A stretch of 64,000 bases of DNA from a virus: IMG/VR virus record IMGVR_UViG_3300044838_000071, positions 1-64,000 of that record; one strand, written 5' to 3'. The translations under genes were made by a program, and so were the position numbers. Positions 7,530 to 15,139 of the stretch are shown here, piece after piece; positions within the stretch are counted from its first letter, which is position 1, and every line of letters starts with the position of its first letter. The notes under the pieces are model-generated. The model made no database searches. It saw nothing but the letters and a program-made list of their open reading frames with translations, and was not told where the DNA came from.

Positions 7530-8262
7530 GAGCTCGCTCCAGAGGCACGACGAGAGGGGAGCCGCAAGTGCCGGGATCACGCTCAGACTGCGCATCATTG
7601 GCGGGCAGCTCGACCGACGACGCAGAATCTACCACCTCCGCGACCGGAAGTTCCGCCTGCAGCTTCGCAAGCTCCCTAGCGATCAGCTTCGCACGGTTGC
7701 GGGCCTTCATCGTCAGCATCACGTATTGCACCGTCTCGATGTCCTCCGCCATGCGCCGGATCGCGGCCCGCTGCGGAGCCTGACGCCGCGCCATCGCCAC
7801 CACCCGTGCGTGCTCGCCGGCACCGGGCACCGCGATCACCTCGCCGGCGCTCAGCTGGTCGCTCGTCGTCGTGTAGCCGCTCGTGCGCCGCAGGAAGACA
7901 GCATCGGTCTGCGTGACGAACTCCGACTCGTCGCCCGCCACGAACGGCACGACCCACACCAGCTGCCCCGGTCTCGGCTGGCCGTGCGCGCGCGTCCACG
8001 CTTCCAGCGCACCCTGCACGCCGCCGTGGCCTTCCCGGCGCGCGTCCGACAGCGTCAGCTCGTCCAGCGGCTCGCGGCGGACCGGCGGCACGACCGTGAT
8101 CTCGGCCTGGCTCGGCGCGAACAGCCGCGGCTGCAGGTGGTAGACGCCGCCGACCTCGAGCGGGCACTTCGCGCGCGGCGAGCTCGACGCCGGCAGGCGC
8201 ATCATGCGGCGCCGCAGCCGTGCGTTGTTGACAAGGTCGATCTCTGCCTGCGGGACGATCAC
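7522..8262 (-). CDS. ASCH-domain protein with C-terminal helical extension
   Basis: This 246-residue protein carries an ASCH-type beta-barrel (PUA-like fold) in residues about 25-105. The family pattern is seen in GGVYHLQPR, then REPLDELTLSDARREGHGG, then GQLVWVVPFV. ASCH proteins bind RNA or modified nucleotides and some cleave RNA. The C-terminal half is largely helical. GTG at 8262 is set by the GTGA overlap. A second ASCH gene lies 1.8 kb away in the same operon. Confidence 0.65.
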   Translation of the reverse strand: MIVPQAEIDLVNNARLRRRMMRLPASSSPRAKCPLEVGGVYHLQPRLFAPSQAEITVVPPVRREPLDELTLSDARREGHGGVQGALEAWTRAHGQPRPGQLVWVVPFVAGDESEFVTQTDAVFLRRTSGYTTTSDQLSAGEVIAVPGAGEHARVVAMARRQAPQRAAIRRMAEDIETVQYVMLTMKARNRAKLIARELAKLQAELPVAEVVDSASSVELPANDAQSERDPGTCGSPLVVPLERARG

Positions 8263-9182
8263 GCGACGGTCTCCGTGAGGGTGCGGCCCCACAGCGCGCG
8301 CTCGACGCGGTCAAGACGTGCGTCCGTCGGCTTCTGCTCGGCCAACTTCATCAACAGCTCGACGTAGGCCATCCGCATGTCGAACAGCCCATCGTCCAGC
8401 CGCATCATCAGCGCCGGGTCGACCGCGTCGGGCAGCACCATCGTGCCGCGATCGGTGGCGCCGGCAGGACTCGTCTCCGGTAGCGCCGGCTCGACGCGCT
8501 CTAGCTCAGCGCCGCCAGCGAACGGCGCCGGGGGCTTCGCAGGCTCAGCTCCTCGGAGGCACCACGTCGACGCCCACGCCGCACGGTGCTCGCCGTCACT
8601 GTCAACGTAGCGGTTGCCGGTGTTTACGCACACGCGGCGCACAAGCTGGCCGGCCGTTTTCCTGTCGCCGATCCCGAGCGCGATCGCAACCTCGCGGAAC
8701 GTCACCTCCCTACCGTCAGCCAGCAACTCGCGCAGCTTCTCCTCCCGCTCACGGGCAATCTGGACGTTTGACGGGCGCATCACAGAGGCAGGAGAATGGA
8801 CGATGGCGGGCAACCTCTCAGGTGAAGGGACCACGGGCTGGCGCTGCGCCACGGGAGGAGCCGCTGCTCGCGGCGCCGACGCAGCGCCAGCGCCGTTCAG
8901 GCTCCCACGCGGAGCGGACCTGACCGGGACGCCACCATTGTCGTCCTCGCCGACGACGTCAGCGATAGAGCTCGCCAGCGGCCGCTCCCCCGAGCCCATC
9001 GCGCTCTCGATCTTCTCGCGGATTCGCGCCAGCGCCTCCTCGACGCCGTTCTCGCCCTCGTAGACGCCGCGGTAGAGCTGCGCGAGCGCCTGCGGCGACT
9101 TGCCCTGCGCGGAGCGGCGCAGAAGCGTCTGCTCATGCTCGGAGAGGACTTCTCGGATGACGCGCGCCTCGGCTGCTCCCAT
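8259..9182 (-). CDS. probable DNA-binding protein with winged-helix-like segment
   Basis: A 307-residue protein with three parts: an acidic helical N-terminus (1-75), a Pro/Ala-rich linker (80-135), and a central segment LRELLADGREVTFREVAIALGIG followed by RKTAGQLVRRV, which resembles a helix-turn-helix. A coiled C-terminus follows. It may regulate or take part in replication, but the family is not identified. Confidence 0.55.
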   Translation of the reverse strand: MGAAEARVIREVLSEHEQTLLRRSAQGKSPQALAQLYRGVYEGENGVEEALARIREKIESAMGSGERPLASSIADVVGEDDNGGVPVRSAPRGSLNGAGAASAPRAAAPPVAQRQPVVPSPERLPAIVHSPASVMRPSNVQIAREREEKLRELLADGREVTFREVAIALGIGDRKTAGQLVRRVCVNTGNRYVDSDGEHRAAWASTWCLRGAEPAKPPAPFAGGAELERVEPALPETSPAGATDRGTMVLPDAVDPALMMRLDDGLFDMRMAYVELLMKLAEQKPTDARLDRVERALWGRTLTETVA

Positions 9183-9214
9183 GCGCGCTACTTTCTAACG
9201 CACAGTGCGGACGC

Positions 9215-9412
9215 CTACGCCGCTCGGCCCTCCTCGAGCGCGATCCGGTAGACCCACGCCCGCGTCACACCGTAGGCGTCGGCGATCTCCTGGGCGCTGC
9301 CGAGTTTCTGCTTCAGCGCCTTGGCGATGTCCCGGTTGCGCTGCTCAACGGCCGCGTCGTAGGCGTGCTGCGCGCGGTGCCAGCGGCGCGGACCTGGCCC
9401 GAGGTCAGCCAT
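9215..9412 (-). CDS. small helix-turn-helix protein
   Basis: This 65-residue protein ends in a clear HTH: SAQEIADAYGVTRAWVYRIALEEG (residues about 39-62), the pattern of resolvase- or excisionase-type DNA readers. It has a GAAGGA site before the ATG at 9412. It could be a Cro-like regulator of the operon. Confidence 0.6.
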   Translation of the reverse strand: MADLGPGPRRWHRAQHAYDAAVEQRNRDIAKALKQKLGSAQEIADAYGVTRAWVYRIALEEGRAA

Positions 9413-9671
9413 CGTCCTTCACCAAAAGCCCAGCGAGCAGCGGCTCAATCAGCCCACCGAGCAGCGCGCGATGGCGAGGCAGCCCCGCATCGAGCGCACG
9501 CTCTATCTGCTCAGCAAGAACGAAGACGTATGCCTGCGCCGAGATGGGATCCACGTCGGTGCCGGTGAATAGCGAGCGGAACGCCACCTCGCCGTCTTCG
9601 GGCACCGTGAGGAATCCCGCCTCGACTCGCTTGCGGGCGCTCGCTGCCGCCACGAGAAGCGGATCAGCCAT
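9405..9671 (-). CDS. hypothetical protein
   Basis: An 88-residue, mostly helical acidic protein overlapping its neighbours by eight bases at each end. No motif recognised. Confidence 0.55.
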   Translation of the reverse strand: MADPLLVAAASARKRVEAGFLTVPEDGEVAFRSLFTGTDVDPISAQAYVFVLAEQIERALDAGLPRHRALLGGLIEPLLAGLLVKDDG

Positions 9672-9873
9672 CGACCGCTCCCAGCTCGCCGGGCAGCCGC
9701 GCGCCCGGCGTGTTGTAGCGCATGTCGAGCTCCTGGTAGGTCTCGGGGAAGATGCTCCGCAGCGCGACGATGTTGTCGCCGTCGGCGCGCAGCATCGCCG
9801 CCATGATGAGCCCGTAGAAGGGGGCGTCGGCCTTGTCCAACTCGATCGCGTACTGGTACTCGTGCAGGCTCAT
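9664..9873 (-). CDS. hypothetical protein
   Basis: A 69-residue acidic protein (MSLHEYQYAIELDKAD...) with no recognised motif. It is coupled to the genes on either side by short overlaps. Confidence 0.55.
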   Translation of the reverse strand: MSLHEYQYAIELDKADAPFYGLIMAAMLRADGDNIVALRSIFPETYQELDMRYNTPGARLPGELGAVDG

Positions 9874-10106
9874 CCGCGGTCCTCCATCTCGAAGAAATCG
9901 ACCATGTTCTCAGCCACGCCCTCCCACAGCACCTCGTTGGCGAGCTGCACGTAGTAGACGGTCTCGCCGCCGGCGAACTTGACGCCCTCAACTTTGCCCG
10001 GTGCCCACTCCTCGAGCGGGATGTTAGTGCCGAGCAGACAGCACTCGCCGAACGTCTGCCGTCTGACGTACACGCGCTGCTCGATCTCGAACGCCATCGC
10101 AGTCAC
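9870..10106 (-). CDS. hypothetical beta-rich protein
   Basis: A 78-residue protein with several short beta strands (EQRVYVRRQTFGECC, GETVYYVQLANEV), suggesting a small barrel. GTG at 10106 is chosen for the GTGA overlap; ATG at 10097 is possible. Confidence 0.55.
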   Translation of the reverse strand: MTAMAFEIEQRVYVRRQTFGECCLLGTNIPLEEWAPGKVEGVKFAGGETVYYVQLANEVLWEGVAENMVDFFEMEDRG

Positions 10107-10447
10107 GGTCGCAGCACCTCGAACTCGATGTGCCAGACCCAGAGCGCGCTGTCGTAGACGCCGTTGATCTCAGCGAACGCCGCCTCAAACTCAGCGGCGT
10201 CAGCGAAGCCCTCGAGCCGCGCTTCGGCGTCGCTTAACTGGCCGAGCAGTTGCCGCCAGCACGCCACCACGCGCGCTTCGCCGATGCGCCGCTCGCCCCG
10301 GCCAGGGTTGATCGTGAAGACCTTGCCGGGCACGTACCGGCACCGCTCGCGCCACCACGGCGAGCGCGGGTTGTCCGAGCACAGGCGGCGCGTGACTGTC
10401 TTCTCGCCGGCGAGCGCCGCCTCCGCAAGGTCGCGCTGAAAGATCAT
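10103..10447 (-). CDS. ASCH-domain protein
   Basis: This 114-residue protein is close to a minimal ASCH domain. MIFQRDLAEAALAGEKTVTRR is the typical opening strand and TxTRR turn, GKVFTINPGRGERRIGEARV is the central barrel, and LEGFADAAEFEAAFAEI is the conserved helix. The ATG at 10447 is fixed by the ATGA overlap with a 42-residue frame upstream. Predicted to bind RNA or modified nucleotides; the target is unknown. Confidence 0.8.
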   Translation of the reverse strand: MIFQRDLAEAALAGEKTVTRRLCSDNPRSPWWRERCRYVPGKVFTINPGRGERRIGEARVVACWRQLLGQLSDAEARLEGFADAAEFEAAFAEINGVYDSALWVWHIEFEVLRP

Positions 10448-10572
10448 CGACGCCACATCCGATCAACCCAGACATGCCACCGTTTGCCACGCCAGCGCCG
10501 GTAGAAGCGCTGGATCACGATGGGGCCGATCTGCACCTCGTGGGCGCTGTGGCCGCGCACTAGGAGCGTCAT
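10444..10572 (-). CDS. 42-residue basic peptide
   Basis: An Arg/Trp-rich frame (QRFYRRWRGKRWHVWVDRMWRR at its end) with ATGA overlaps on both sides. Probably a real small gene; function unknown. Confidence 0.5.
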   Translation of the reverse strand: MTLLVRGHSAHEVQIGPIVIQRFYRRWRGKRWHVWVDRMWRR

Positions 10573-10754
10573 CGCTCGTCCTTGTGGCGCTTGATCGTGA
10601 TGACCTTCGTGCCGTTCGCGAATAGGGTCACGTTGGCGATGTAGAGCTCGGGGCCCGTCACGACCACGTAGTCGTCAGCCGCGCAGTACTCGGTCTCCTG
10701 CTCGCCGGTCGCGCGCACCGTCGTTGTCACGTCGGCTCCGTCGTCGGGCACCAT
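10569..10754 (-). CDS. hypothetical protein
   Basis: A 61-residue beta-rich protein (DYVVVTGPELYIANVTLFANGTKVITI). Its ATG abuts the stop of the gene upstream. No family recognised. Confidence 0.55.
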   Translation of the reverse strand: MVPDDGADVTTTVRATGEQETEYCAADDYVVVTGPELYIANVTLFANGTKVITIKRHKDER

Positions 10755-11531
10755 TCAGACATCCTCGCCGAGGAGCAGCCGCACGGCGTAATACCAAGCG
10801 GCGCCGAACGTGTTGCCGCTGTGACCATCGTCCATGCCCGGCATCAACTCTCGCTGACGCTCATACGGGAGATTCGACCACCACAGCAGCCATCGCACTG
10901 CGGGAGTCAACTCAGACGCCGGCCGCTCGGCCTGGCGGGGGTGCTCGCGCTCGAAGCTGCCGTCGCCGAACCACGCGTCTACCTCATGCGTGCCTTCCTG
11001 GGCGTCGGCTGCCACGCGCGCTCGAGCGGCAAAGACATCGGCCTGGGAGCAAGCGAAGATCTCGTAGCCTTCGCTCTCAATCCTGAAGTCGGCACGCTCG
11101 CCACGGAAGCGGTCGATGCGACCTTTCATCGGCTCCGACAGCGCCGCGTAGGTTGCATCCAGCTTCTCGCGCTCCCGCACGAAGCGCTCCCGCTTTTCGC
11201 GGTCGTAGGCAGCGAGCCAGCGGACGCGCTCGGCGAAGCGCTCCCACGGCGTGCGCCAGAACATCTCCACGCCGTTGATGTCGATCCCGTGGAAGGTGCT
11301 CATGCCGTCGACGTAGATCCGAATGGTGTCGCCGACCTTCACCTCGACGCCGTCCTTCGCCGGGCACCCGCAGCCCCGGCTATCCCAGCCCAGTGACCAC
11401 GTCTTGCCATCCTCGCTGAGCGTTGCCTCGGTCAGGACGCCCTCGTCGTAGCGATCCTCGGTCTTCATCTCCGCGATCGTGCGTGGGTCATCGACCTCGC
11501 GCAGCCTTGTCAGTTCGTCGATGTCAGTCAC
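10755..11531 (-). CDS. hypothetical protein, 258 residues
   Basis: The N-terminal 100 residues are beta-rich and hold GCGCPAKDGVEVKVGDTIRIYVDG, suggesting a small barrel; the middle is charged and helical (YDREKRERFVREREKLDATYA). GTG at 11531 is set by a GTGA overlap. No family recognised. Confidence 0.6.
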   Translation of the reverse strand: MTDIDELTRLREVDDPRTIAEMKTEDRYDEGVLTEATLSEDGKTWSLGWDSRGCGCPAKDGVEVKVGDTIRIYVDGMSTFHGIDINGVEMFWRTPWERFAERVRWLAAYDREKRERFVREREKLDATYAALSEPMKGRIDRFRGERADFRIESEGYEIFACSQADVFAARARVAADAQEGTHEVDAWFGDGSFEREHPRQAERPASELTPAVRWLLWWSNLPYERQRELMPGMDDGHSGNTFGAAWYYAVRLLLGEDV

Positions 11532-11857
11532 CACCCGTCCCTCCCCTCGAGGAAGTCCGCGCGTGCTTCCGCGCGCCGCTCAGCCATGTCGTCGTAGTCC
11601 GGCTCCGGGCAGTAGTCCGGGCACACCTCGCCGTCGTAGGAGCGCACCGACTCGACCAGCGCCTCCGGGTTCTCGCGCAGATGCCTCTCGCGCGCCTCGT
11701 CGCCATCGGACGCCTCGAGCGTGTGCTCGCCGTCGTCATCGACCACGATCCACCAGCCGTCCTCGGGTAGCAACGCGCCGCAGTCCGCGCACTTCCATTC
11801 GCCCGTGATCTGAGGCTCGTTCCCAGACACGCCCGGTGGTAGGTTCGATCCGCTCAT
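11528..11857 (-). CDS. zinc-ribbon hypothetical protein
   Basis: A 109-residue acidic protein with CADCG near residue 23 and CPDYC near residue 78, possibly one zinc site split by a helical insert. ATG at 11857 overlaps the next gene's stop. Confidence 0.6.
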   Translation of the reverse strand: MSGSNLPPGVSGNEPQITGEWKCADCGALLPEDGWWIVVDDDGEHTLEASDGDEARERHLRENPEALVESVRSYDGEVCPDYCPEPDYDDMAERRAEARADFLEGRDGW

Positions 11858-12045
11858 CAGATCGCCTCGAGAGGTGCGTCGAGTGTCGAGATGGCCTCCC
11901 AGAGGTCACGCGGGACTTTCCCACGACGCCGCGACTGGCGGTTGTTGTGCGCCATGAACAGCTGGACGATCGCGCTCATCGTCCGCGCCGTGTCTTCGAC
12001 GGCCTCCTGGTCGTTGTCGCCGACCGGGTCGTAGCGTTGCGCCAT
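11857..12045 (-). CDS. hypothetical protein
   Basis: A 62-residue helical protein (MAQRYDPVGDNDQEAVEDTAR...). The basic NNRQSRRRGKVP segment near residue 40 could bind nucleic acid. One-base overlaps join it to both neighbours. Confidence 0.55.
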   Translation of the reverse strand: MAQRYDPVGDNDQEAVEDTARTMSAIVQLFMAHNNRQSRRRGKVPRDLWEAISTLDAPLEAI

Positions 12046-12206
12046 CAGTCGATCAGCCCCACGCGAATCGCCGCGCCGATGACCGTGTGCACGACCGGCG
12101 CCAGCGCCCGCCGCAGCCGCCGACGGCGCGGGCTCGAGGCCCACAGCCCGCCGGCGAGCAGCAGCAGCCAACCCGCCCCGATGTAGAAGCCAGCGGTGAA
12201 GGTCAT
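12045..12206 (-). CDS. small single-pass membrane protein
   Basis: A 53-residue protein with one hydrophobic helix (FYIGAGWLLLLAGGLW) followed at once by an Arg-rich segment (SPRRRRLRRAL), predicting an N-out or anchored membrane protein. ATG at 12206 overlaps the upstream stop by ATGA. Confidence 0.55.
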   Translation of the reverse strand: MTFTAGFYIGAGWLLLLAGGLWASSPRRRRLRRALAPVVHTVIGAAIRVGLID

Positions 12207-12424
12207 CGCCGTGCGTCCTCCTGAGCGCGCGCCAGCATGAAGCCCGCGCGCTGCTTACGATCGCGCCCCGGCTCGACGTGCTCGGGGCAGCGCACCTGCT
12301 CCCCATCGACGTAGAAGCGCGTCGCAGCCCGGATCTCGAGCACGCCGTAGGGCGCCCAGCGGCAGAACATCTTCGGCGTCTCCGTCGCCCCGCACTCGTC
12401 GCAGCGCAGTGTCAGCGTCATCAT
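12203..12424 (-). CDS. zinc-ribbon protein
   Basis: A 73-residue protein with CDECGATETPKMFC near residue 9 and CPEH near residue 50, a typical zinc ribbon. ATG at 12424 is set by the ATGA overlap. Confidence 0.6.
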   Translation of the reverse strand: MMTLTLRCDECGATETPKMFCRWAPYGVLEIRAATRFYVDGEQVRCPEHVEPGRDRKQRAGFMLARAQEDARR

Positions 12425-12813
12425 CGGCTGACCCTGTCGCGGAGCCATGCGAGCGCCTGCGAGTGCTCGGCCCGCTCCTTCGGCGAAGCGTGCTCGACGT
12501 GGTACTCGCCGCGCCGCGCGCACGCCTCGCAGTCCTCGAACCAGGCGCGGATCACGCGCAGGAACGGGTCCGCATGCTCGTCCCATTCAGCGCGCAGCTC
12601 GTCGTGACGCGCTTTCAACTCGGGCGTCGCGGTCTCAGCTCGCGGCGACAGGAAGCCGAAGTGACCGCCGCACTCCAAGCAGTAGAACTCCGCCCTGGGG
12701 AACGCCATCGTCGAGATCAGCGGCGTCGGCTCGGTGCATCTTGGGCAGCACGCCATCGGCTTCTGCTTGCGGCCGATCAGGTCGAGGCCCTTCGCTACAT
12801 CCAGCGCGCTCAT
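12421..12813 (-). CDS. zinc-ribbon protein
   Basis: A 130-residue protein with CCPRC near residue 22 and CLECGG near residue 45, the two halves of a zinc ribbon, then a long helical segment and CEACARRGEYH near residue 94. Probably nucleic-acid binding; no family recognised. Confidence 0.65.
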   Translation of the reverse strand: MSALDVAKGLDLIGRKQKPMACCPRCTEPTPLISTMAFPRAEFYCLECGGHFGFLSPRAETATPELKARHDELRAEWDEHADPFLRVIRAWFEDCEACARRGEYHVEHASPKERAEHSQALAWLRDRVSR

Positions 12814-13061
12814 CGCGGCGTCCTGCCCTTCTCCGTCCCGAAGCGCGCGCCGTCGAAGATCCCCGCGAGCGAGCCCGAGACCGCGACCGGCGCATCGCCC
12901 ATGTGGATCTCGTGGTCGCCGAAGCGATCCAGGAACGCGTGCGCCTCGTCGGTGCGCAGCGTCAGCGCGCCGCAGAACGCCCGAGGCCCCTCGTCTTCGC
13001 CCGCGAACACCCTGACCCGCGTGTGGCCGTTGCCCGGCCTGACGTACAGCTTGAGGCTCAC
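12810..13061 (-). CDS. hypothetical beta-rich protein
   Basis: An 83-residue protein starting VSLKLYVRPGNGHTRVRVF and rich in beta strands. GTG at 13061 is set by GTGA overlap; longer frames upstream run through the HNH gene on the other strand and are rejected. Confidence 0.55.
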   Translation of the reverse strand: MSLKLYVRPGNGHTRVRVFAGEDEGPRAFCGALTLRTDEAHAFLDRFGDHEIHMGDAPVAVSGSLAGIFDGARFGTEKGRTPR

Positions 13062-13132
13062 CACGCGAGCGCGCCCATGATCGTTGCCACCAGCTGCTCG
13101 ACCAGACGCAGCGCTTCCAGTGCCGTGTTCAT
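13058..13132 (-). CDS. 24-residue leader peptide of the leftward operon
   Basis: MNTALEALRLVEQLVATIMG... starts behind an AAGGATC site, 25 bases below the predicted transcription start, and ends in a GTGA overlap. It is the first frame of the leftward operon and may act mainly through translational coupling. Confidence 0.4.
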   Translation of the reverse strand: MNTALEALRLVEQLVATIMGALAW

Positions 13133-13164
13133 CCCATGATCCTTTCTCCAACTGTATTTCGGAT

Positions 13165-13192
13165 AGTATACACGACAGATGGCCGACTTCAA
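13165..13192 (-). promoter_or_regulatory. leftward promoter of the accessory operon
   Basis: On the minus strand TTGAAG (13192-13187) and TATACT (13170-13165) are 16 bases apart. The -35 lies inside the start of the HNH gene on the other strand. The word ATACACGAC (13168-13176) resembles the ATACACGGC units upstream of the gene at 2332, so the two promoters may share a regulator. Confidence 0.55.
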
Positions 13193-13670
13193 GCTGATTC
13201 CCCTGCACGGTCGAAAAGGCGTCGTGCGGGGGTACGCGAAGGTCGATCCCGAGGACTATGCCGAGCTGAGCCGTTGGCGATGGCACCTGCTCGGTGGCCG
13301 ACACCGCTACGCCGCTCGCACCGTTGCTCTGGGTGGCGGGAAGACGCGGCACGTCCTCATGCACCGGCAGATCCTAGGGACTCCGCCACAGCTACAGACC
13401 GACCACAAGAACGGCGACAAGCTGGACAATCGGCGCAGCAACCTACGCATCGTCAAGCAGGTGCAGAACGCGCAGAACCTTCGATCGCTCCGCAGCGACA
13501 ACACCTCGGGCTATCGAGGCGTCACGTGGCAGAAGGATGCCCAGAAATGGAAGGCGCAAGGCAAAATCGGTCGTCGCCTGCATCTCATCGGCTACTTCGA
13601 CGATGTCCATGAGGCAGGACGCGCCGCCGCCGCGTGGCGAGCCGAACACATGCCGTTCTCGACGAGCTAA
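13179..13670 (+). CDS. AP2-HNH homing endonuclease
   Basis: This 163-residue protein has the common phage layout: an N-terminal strand-rich region (FKLIPLHG), an HNH core with HRQILG...DHKNGDKLDNRRSNLR (residues about 65-90) and a C-terminal AP2 DNA-binding domain starting SGYRGVTWQKDAQKW. Such genes are usually free-standing homing endonucleases. It is transcribed against the leftward operon and covers that operon's -35 element. No good ribosome binding site is seen. Confidence 0.88.
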   Translation: MADFKLIPLHGRKGVVRGYAKVDPEDYAELSRWRWHLLGGRHRYAARTVALGGGKTRHVLMHRQILGTPPQLQTDHKNGDKLDNRRSNLRIVKQVQNAQNLRSLRSDNTSGYRGVTWQKDAQKWKAQGKIGRRLHLIGYFDDVHEAGRAAAAWRAEHMPFSTS

Positions 13671-14115
13671 CCCTCACCGCTCCATCCCTACAGCGGCAGT
13701 GAGAGGTCGTGTCGGCACCAGCGCCTCGTGTCTCCGAGAACGCCTGACTCACCGCCAGCGTCTACTACATGGCGACTTTGCGATCGATTTTCCGGCTGAT
13801 CTCCATCTCCCCGCCTGTACGGTCCTCTCGGCCGCCTCGGTGCGCGCTTGCCTAGGGCGCTACGGGATCGCGTGCTCGGTGGCATCACTTGGCAGCGACA
13901 GCGGTTGTCGCCGGGGTGCTCACGGGCCGCGTGCCGGGCTGTGCCGGACTCTGAGGCGCTTCGCGGCGCTCATCGAGCCCCACGGCCTAGCCGGGTCGAT
14001 CGTGAGCGTACGTCCGCCTGTGCTGTATCCTGACCCTTGCATCTCAACCTGTGAGAAGACTACCTCGTCTCTCTCCTCCCTCACTCGGCCCGCTCCCCCG
14101 CGGGTCGATTTCGTT
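13671..14115. other. gene-poor gap between two converging units
   Basis: No convincing gene is visible in these 445 bases. They hold copy 2 of the dispersed CCGGGCT repeat at 13932-13953. A short plus-strand stretch near 13875 translates as LGGITWQRQR, resembling the AP2 motif of the HNH genes, so the gap may be decayed endonuclease DNA. This is a weak reading. Confidence 0.35.
13932..13953 (+). repeat. dispersed CCGGGCT repeat, copy 2
   Basis: The core CCGGGCT-GTG-CCGGACT matches the family but the 5' flank TGA is replaced by GTG. It is the most diverged copy and is intergenic. Confidence 0.5.
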
Positions 14116-14463
14116 CTAGGTCTTCCTGCCGTTCTCGTCGAACAGCAGCCTGTAGACAGCGCGCTTGCGTTCCGCGCGCTCCTGGCCCGTCGGCTGTGTG
14201 ATCTCCAGCCAGCCTTCGCGCTCGAGCGCGTCGAACAACTGCGTGAACCTCGTCGCGATCTTGCGCGTCGGCGGATCCTGCCAGCCGAGGAACGCCAGCC
14301 GCGGTCCGAGCTGGCGCCAGCCGGGTGAGCACTCGCCGGCGTCCGCGTACGCCGCGATCAGGACGAGGAGCTTTCGCCGCTTCTGGCCCTCGATCGGGAG
14401 CTTGAACGCAGCACGCGCGCGAGGACCCATCAGCGGCTGGATCTCCTCGACGGTCACGCTCAC
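14116..14463 (-). CDS. winged-helix-like hypothetical protein
   Basis: A 115-residue protein with helices then TRKIATRFTQLFDALEREGWLEI followed by KRAVYRLLF, which fits a winged helix where the wing carries ERAERKRAVYRL. Probably DNA-binding. It is the last gene of the second leftward operon; GTG at 14463 is set by GTGA. Confidence 0.55.
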   Translation of the reverse strand: MSVTVEEIQPLMGPRARAAFKLPIEGQKRRKLLVLIAAYADAGECSPGWRQLGPRLAFLGWQDPPTRKIATRFTQLFDALEREGWLEITQPTGQERAERKRAVYRLLFDENGRKT

Positions 14464-14573
14464 CCGAAGAACCGCTCGGCGTCGACGTAGTTGACCTGCG
14501 CTGCGTCCGCCGCCTCGCGGTCGCTGTCCATGTCGCCGACGTAGACCATCGCCGCGTCGCGCGCGCAGGTCAC
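14460..14573 (-). CDS. HAD-phosphatase-like C-terminal fragment
   Basis: This 37-residue frame reads VTCARDAAMVYVGDMDSDREAADAA..., which matches the last strand-loop-helix of HAD hydrolases such as polynucleotide phosphatase (VGDxxxDxxAA). The nucleophile Asp and the rest of the fold are absent. It is joined to both neighbours by GTGA overlaps, so it is a translated remnant or a small protein that has kept this motif. Confidence 0.5.
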   Translation of the reverse strand: MTCARDAAMVYVGDMDSDREAADAAQVNYVDAERFFG

Positions 14574-15139
14574 GGCTGCGGCTCCGGATCGATAAGCGAA
14601 CGCTGGGCGCTGGCGCTCCCCTTCGGCTTCGGGGTCATTCCAGGCAAAAGTCCCTCCTCACGGAGCACCTGTAGCGTCTCGACATCGGCGGAGTTCACCG
14701 CCTCCTCGAACCGATCCGTGTCGCGGTAAAGGATGTGCCAGCCGTGGTGATGGCGCGTCGTGCCGTTCGAGCGCGTGCTCACGAAATGGTCGGCCTTCAG
14801 CCCCTCGATCGCCGCGTGATGCACCTCGATCGGGTACTTCTTCAGGAACGGCTCGCACAGCTCGAACACGTCGAGTTTCCACACGCTGCGACGGCCCATC
14901 ACGCGGTTGTAGTGCTGGTGCAGCTCGACCGCCTTCGGCCACAGCGGGTTCTCTTCCGCCTCCTTCTGCTTGTCGCGTTCGAGATCCCCGATGCGATGCG
15001 CCTGGCTGCGGATCGTGCGCTCCTTCTCGCGGAGCTCGTCCTGCAGCCGCACGACCATCCCTTCCAGGCCCTCTTGCGTGACCTCGACGAGCTCGCCGGT
15101 CTCGGGGTGCGGCAGGTTGACCTTGGGCGTGGCGCTCAT
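14570..15139 (-). CDS. hypothetical protein with coiled coil
   Basis: A 189-residue protein: residues about 25-65 form a charged coiled coil (MVVRLQDELREKERTIRSQ), followed by a Trp/His-rich region (WPKAVELHQHYNRVMGRRS...HHHGWHILYRDTDRF). It may be a DNA-binding or replication-associated factor, but no family is recognised. ATG at 15139 is fixed by the ATGA overlap with the methyltransferase gene. Confidence 0.6.
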   Translation of the reverse strand: MSATPKVNLPHPETGELVEVTQEGLEGMVVRLQDELREKERTIRSQAHRIGDLERDKQKEAEENPLWPKAVELHQHYNRVMGRRSVWKLDVFELCEPFLKKYPIEVHHAAIEGLKADHFVSTRSNGTTRHHHGWHILYRDTDRFEEAVNSADVETLQVLREEGLLPGMTPKPKGSASAQRSLIDPEPQP

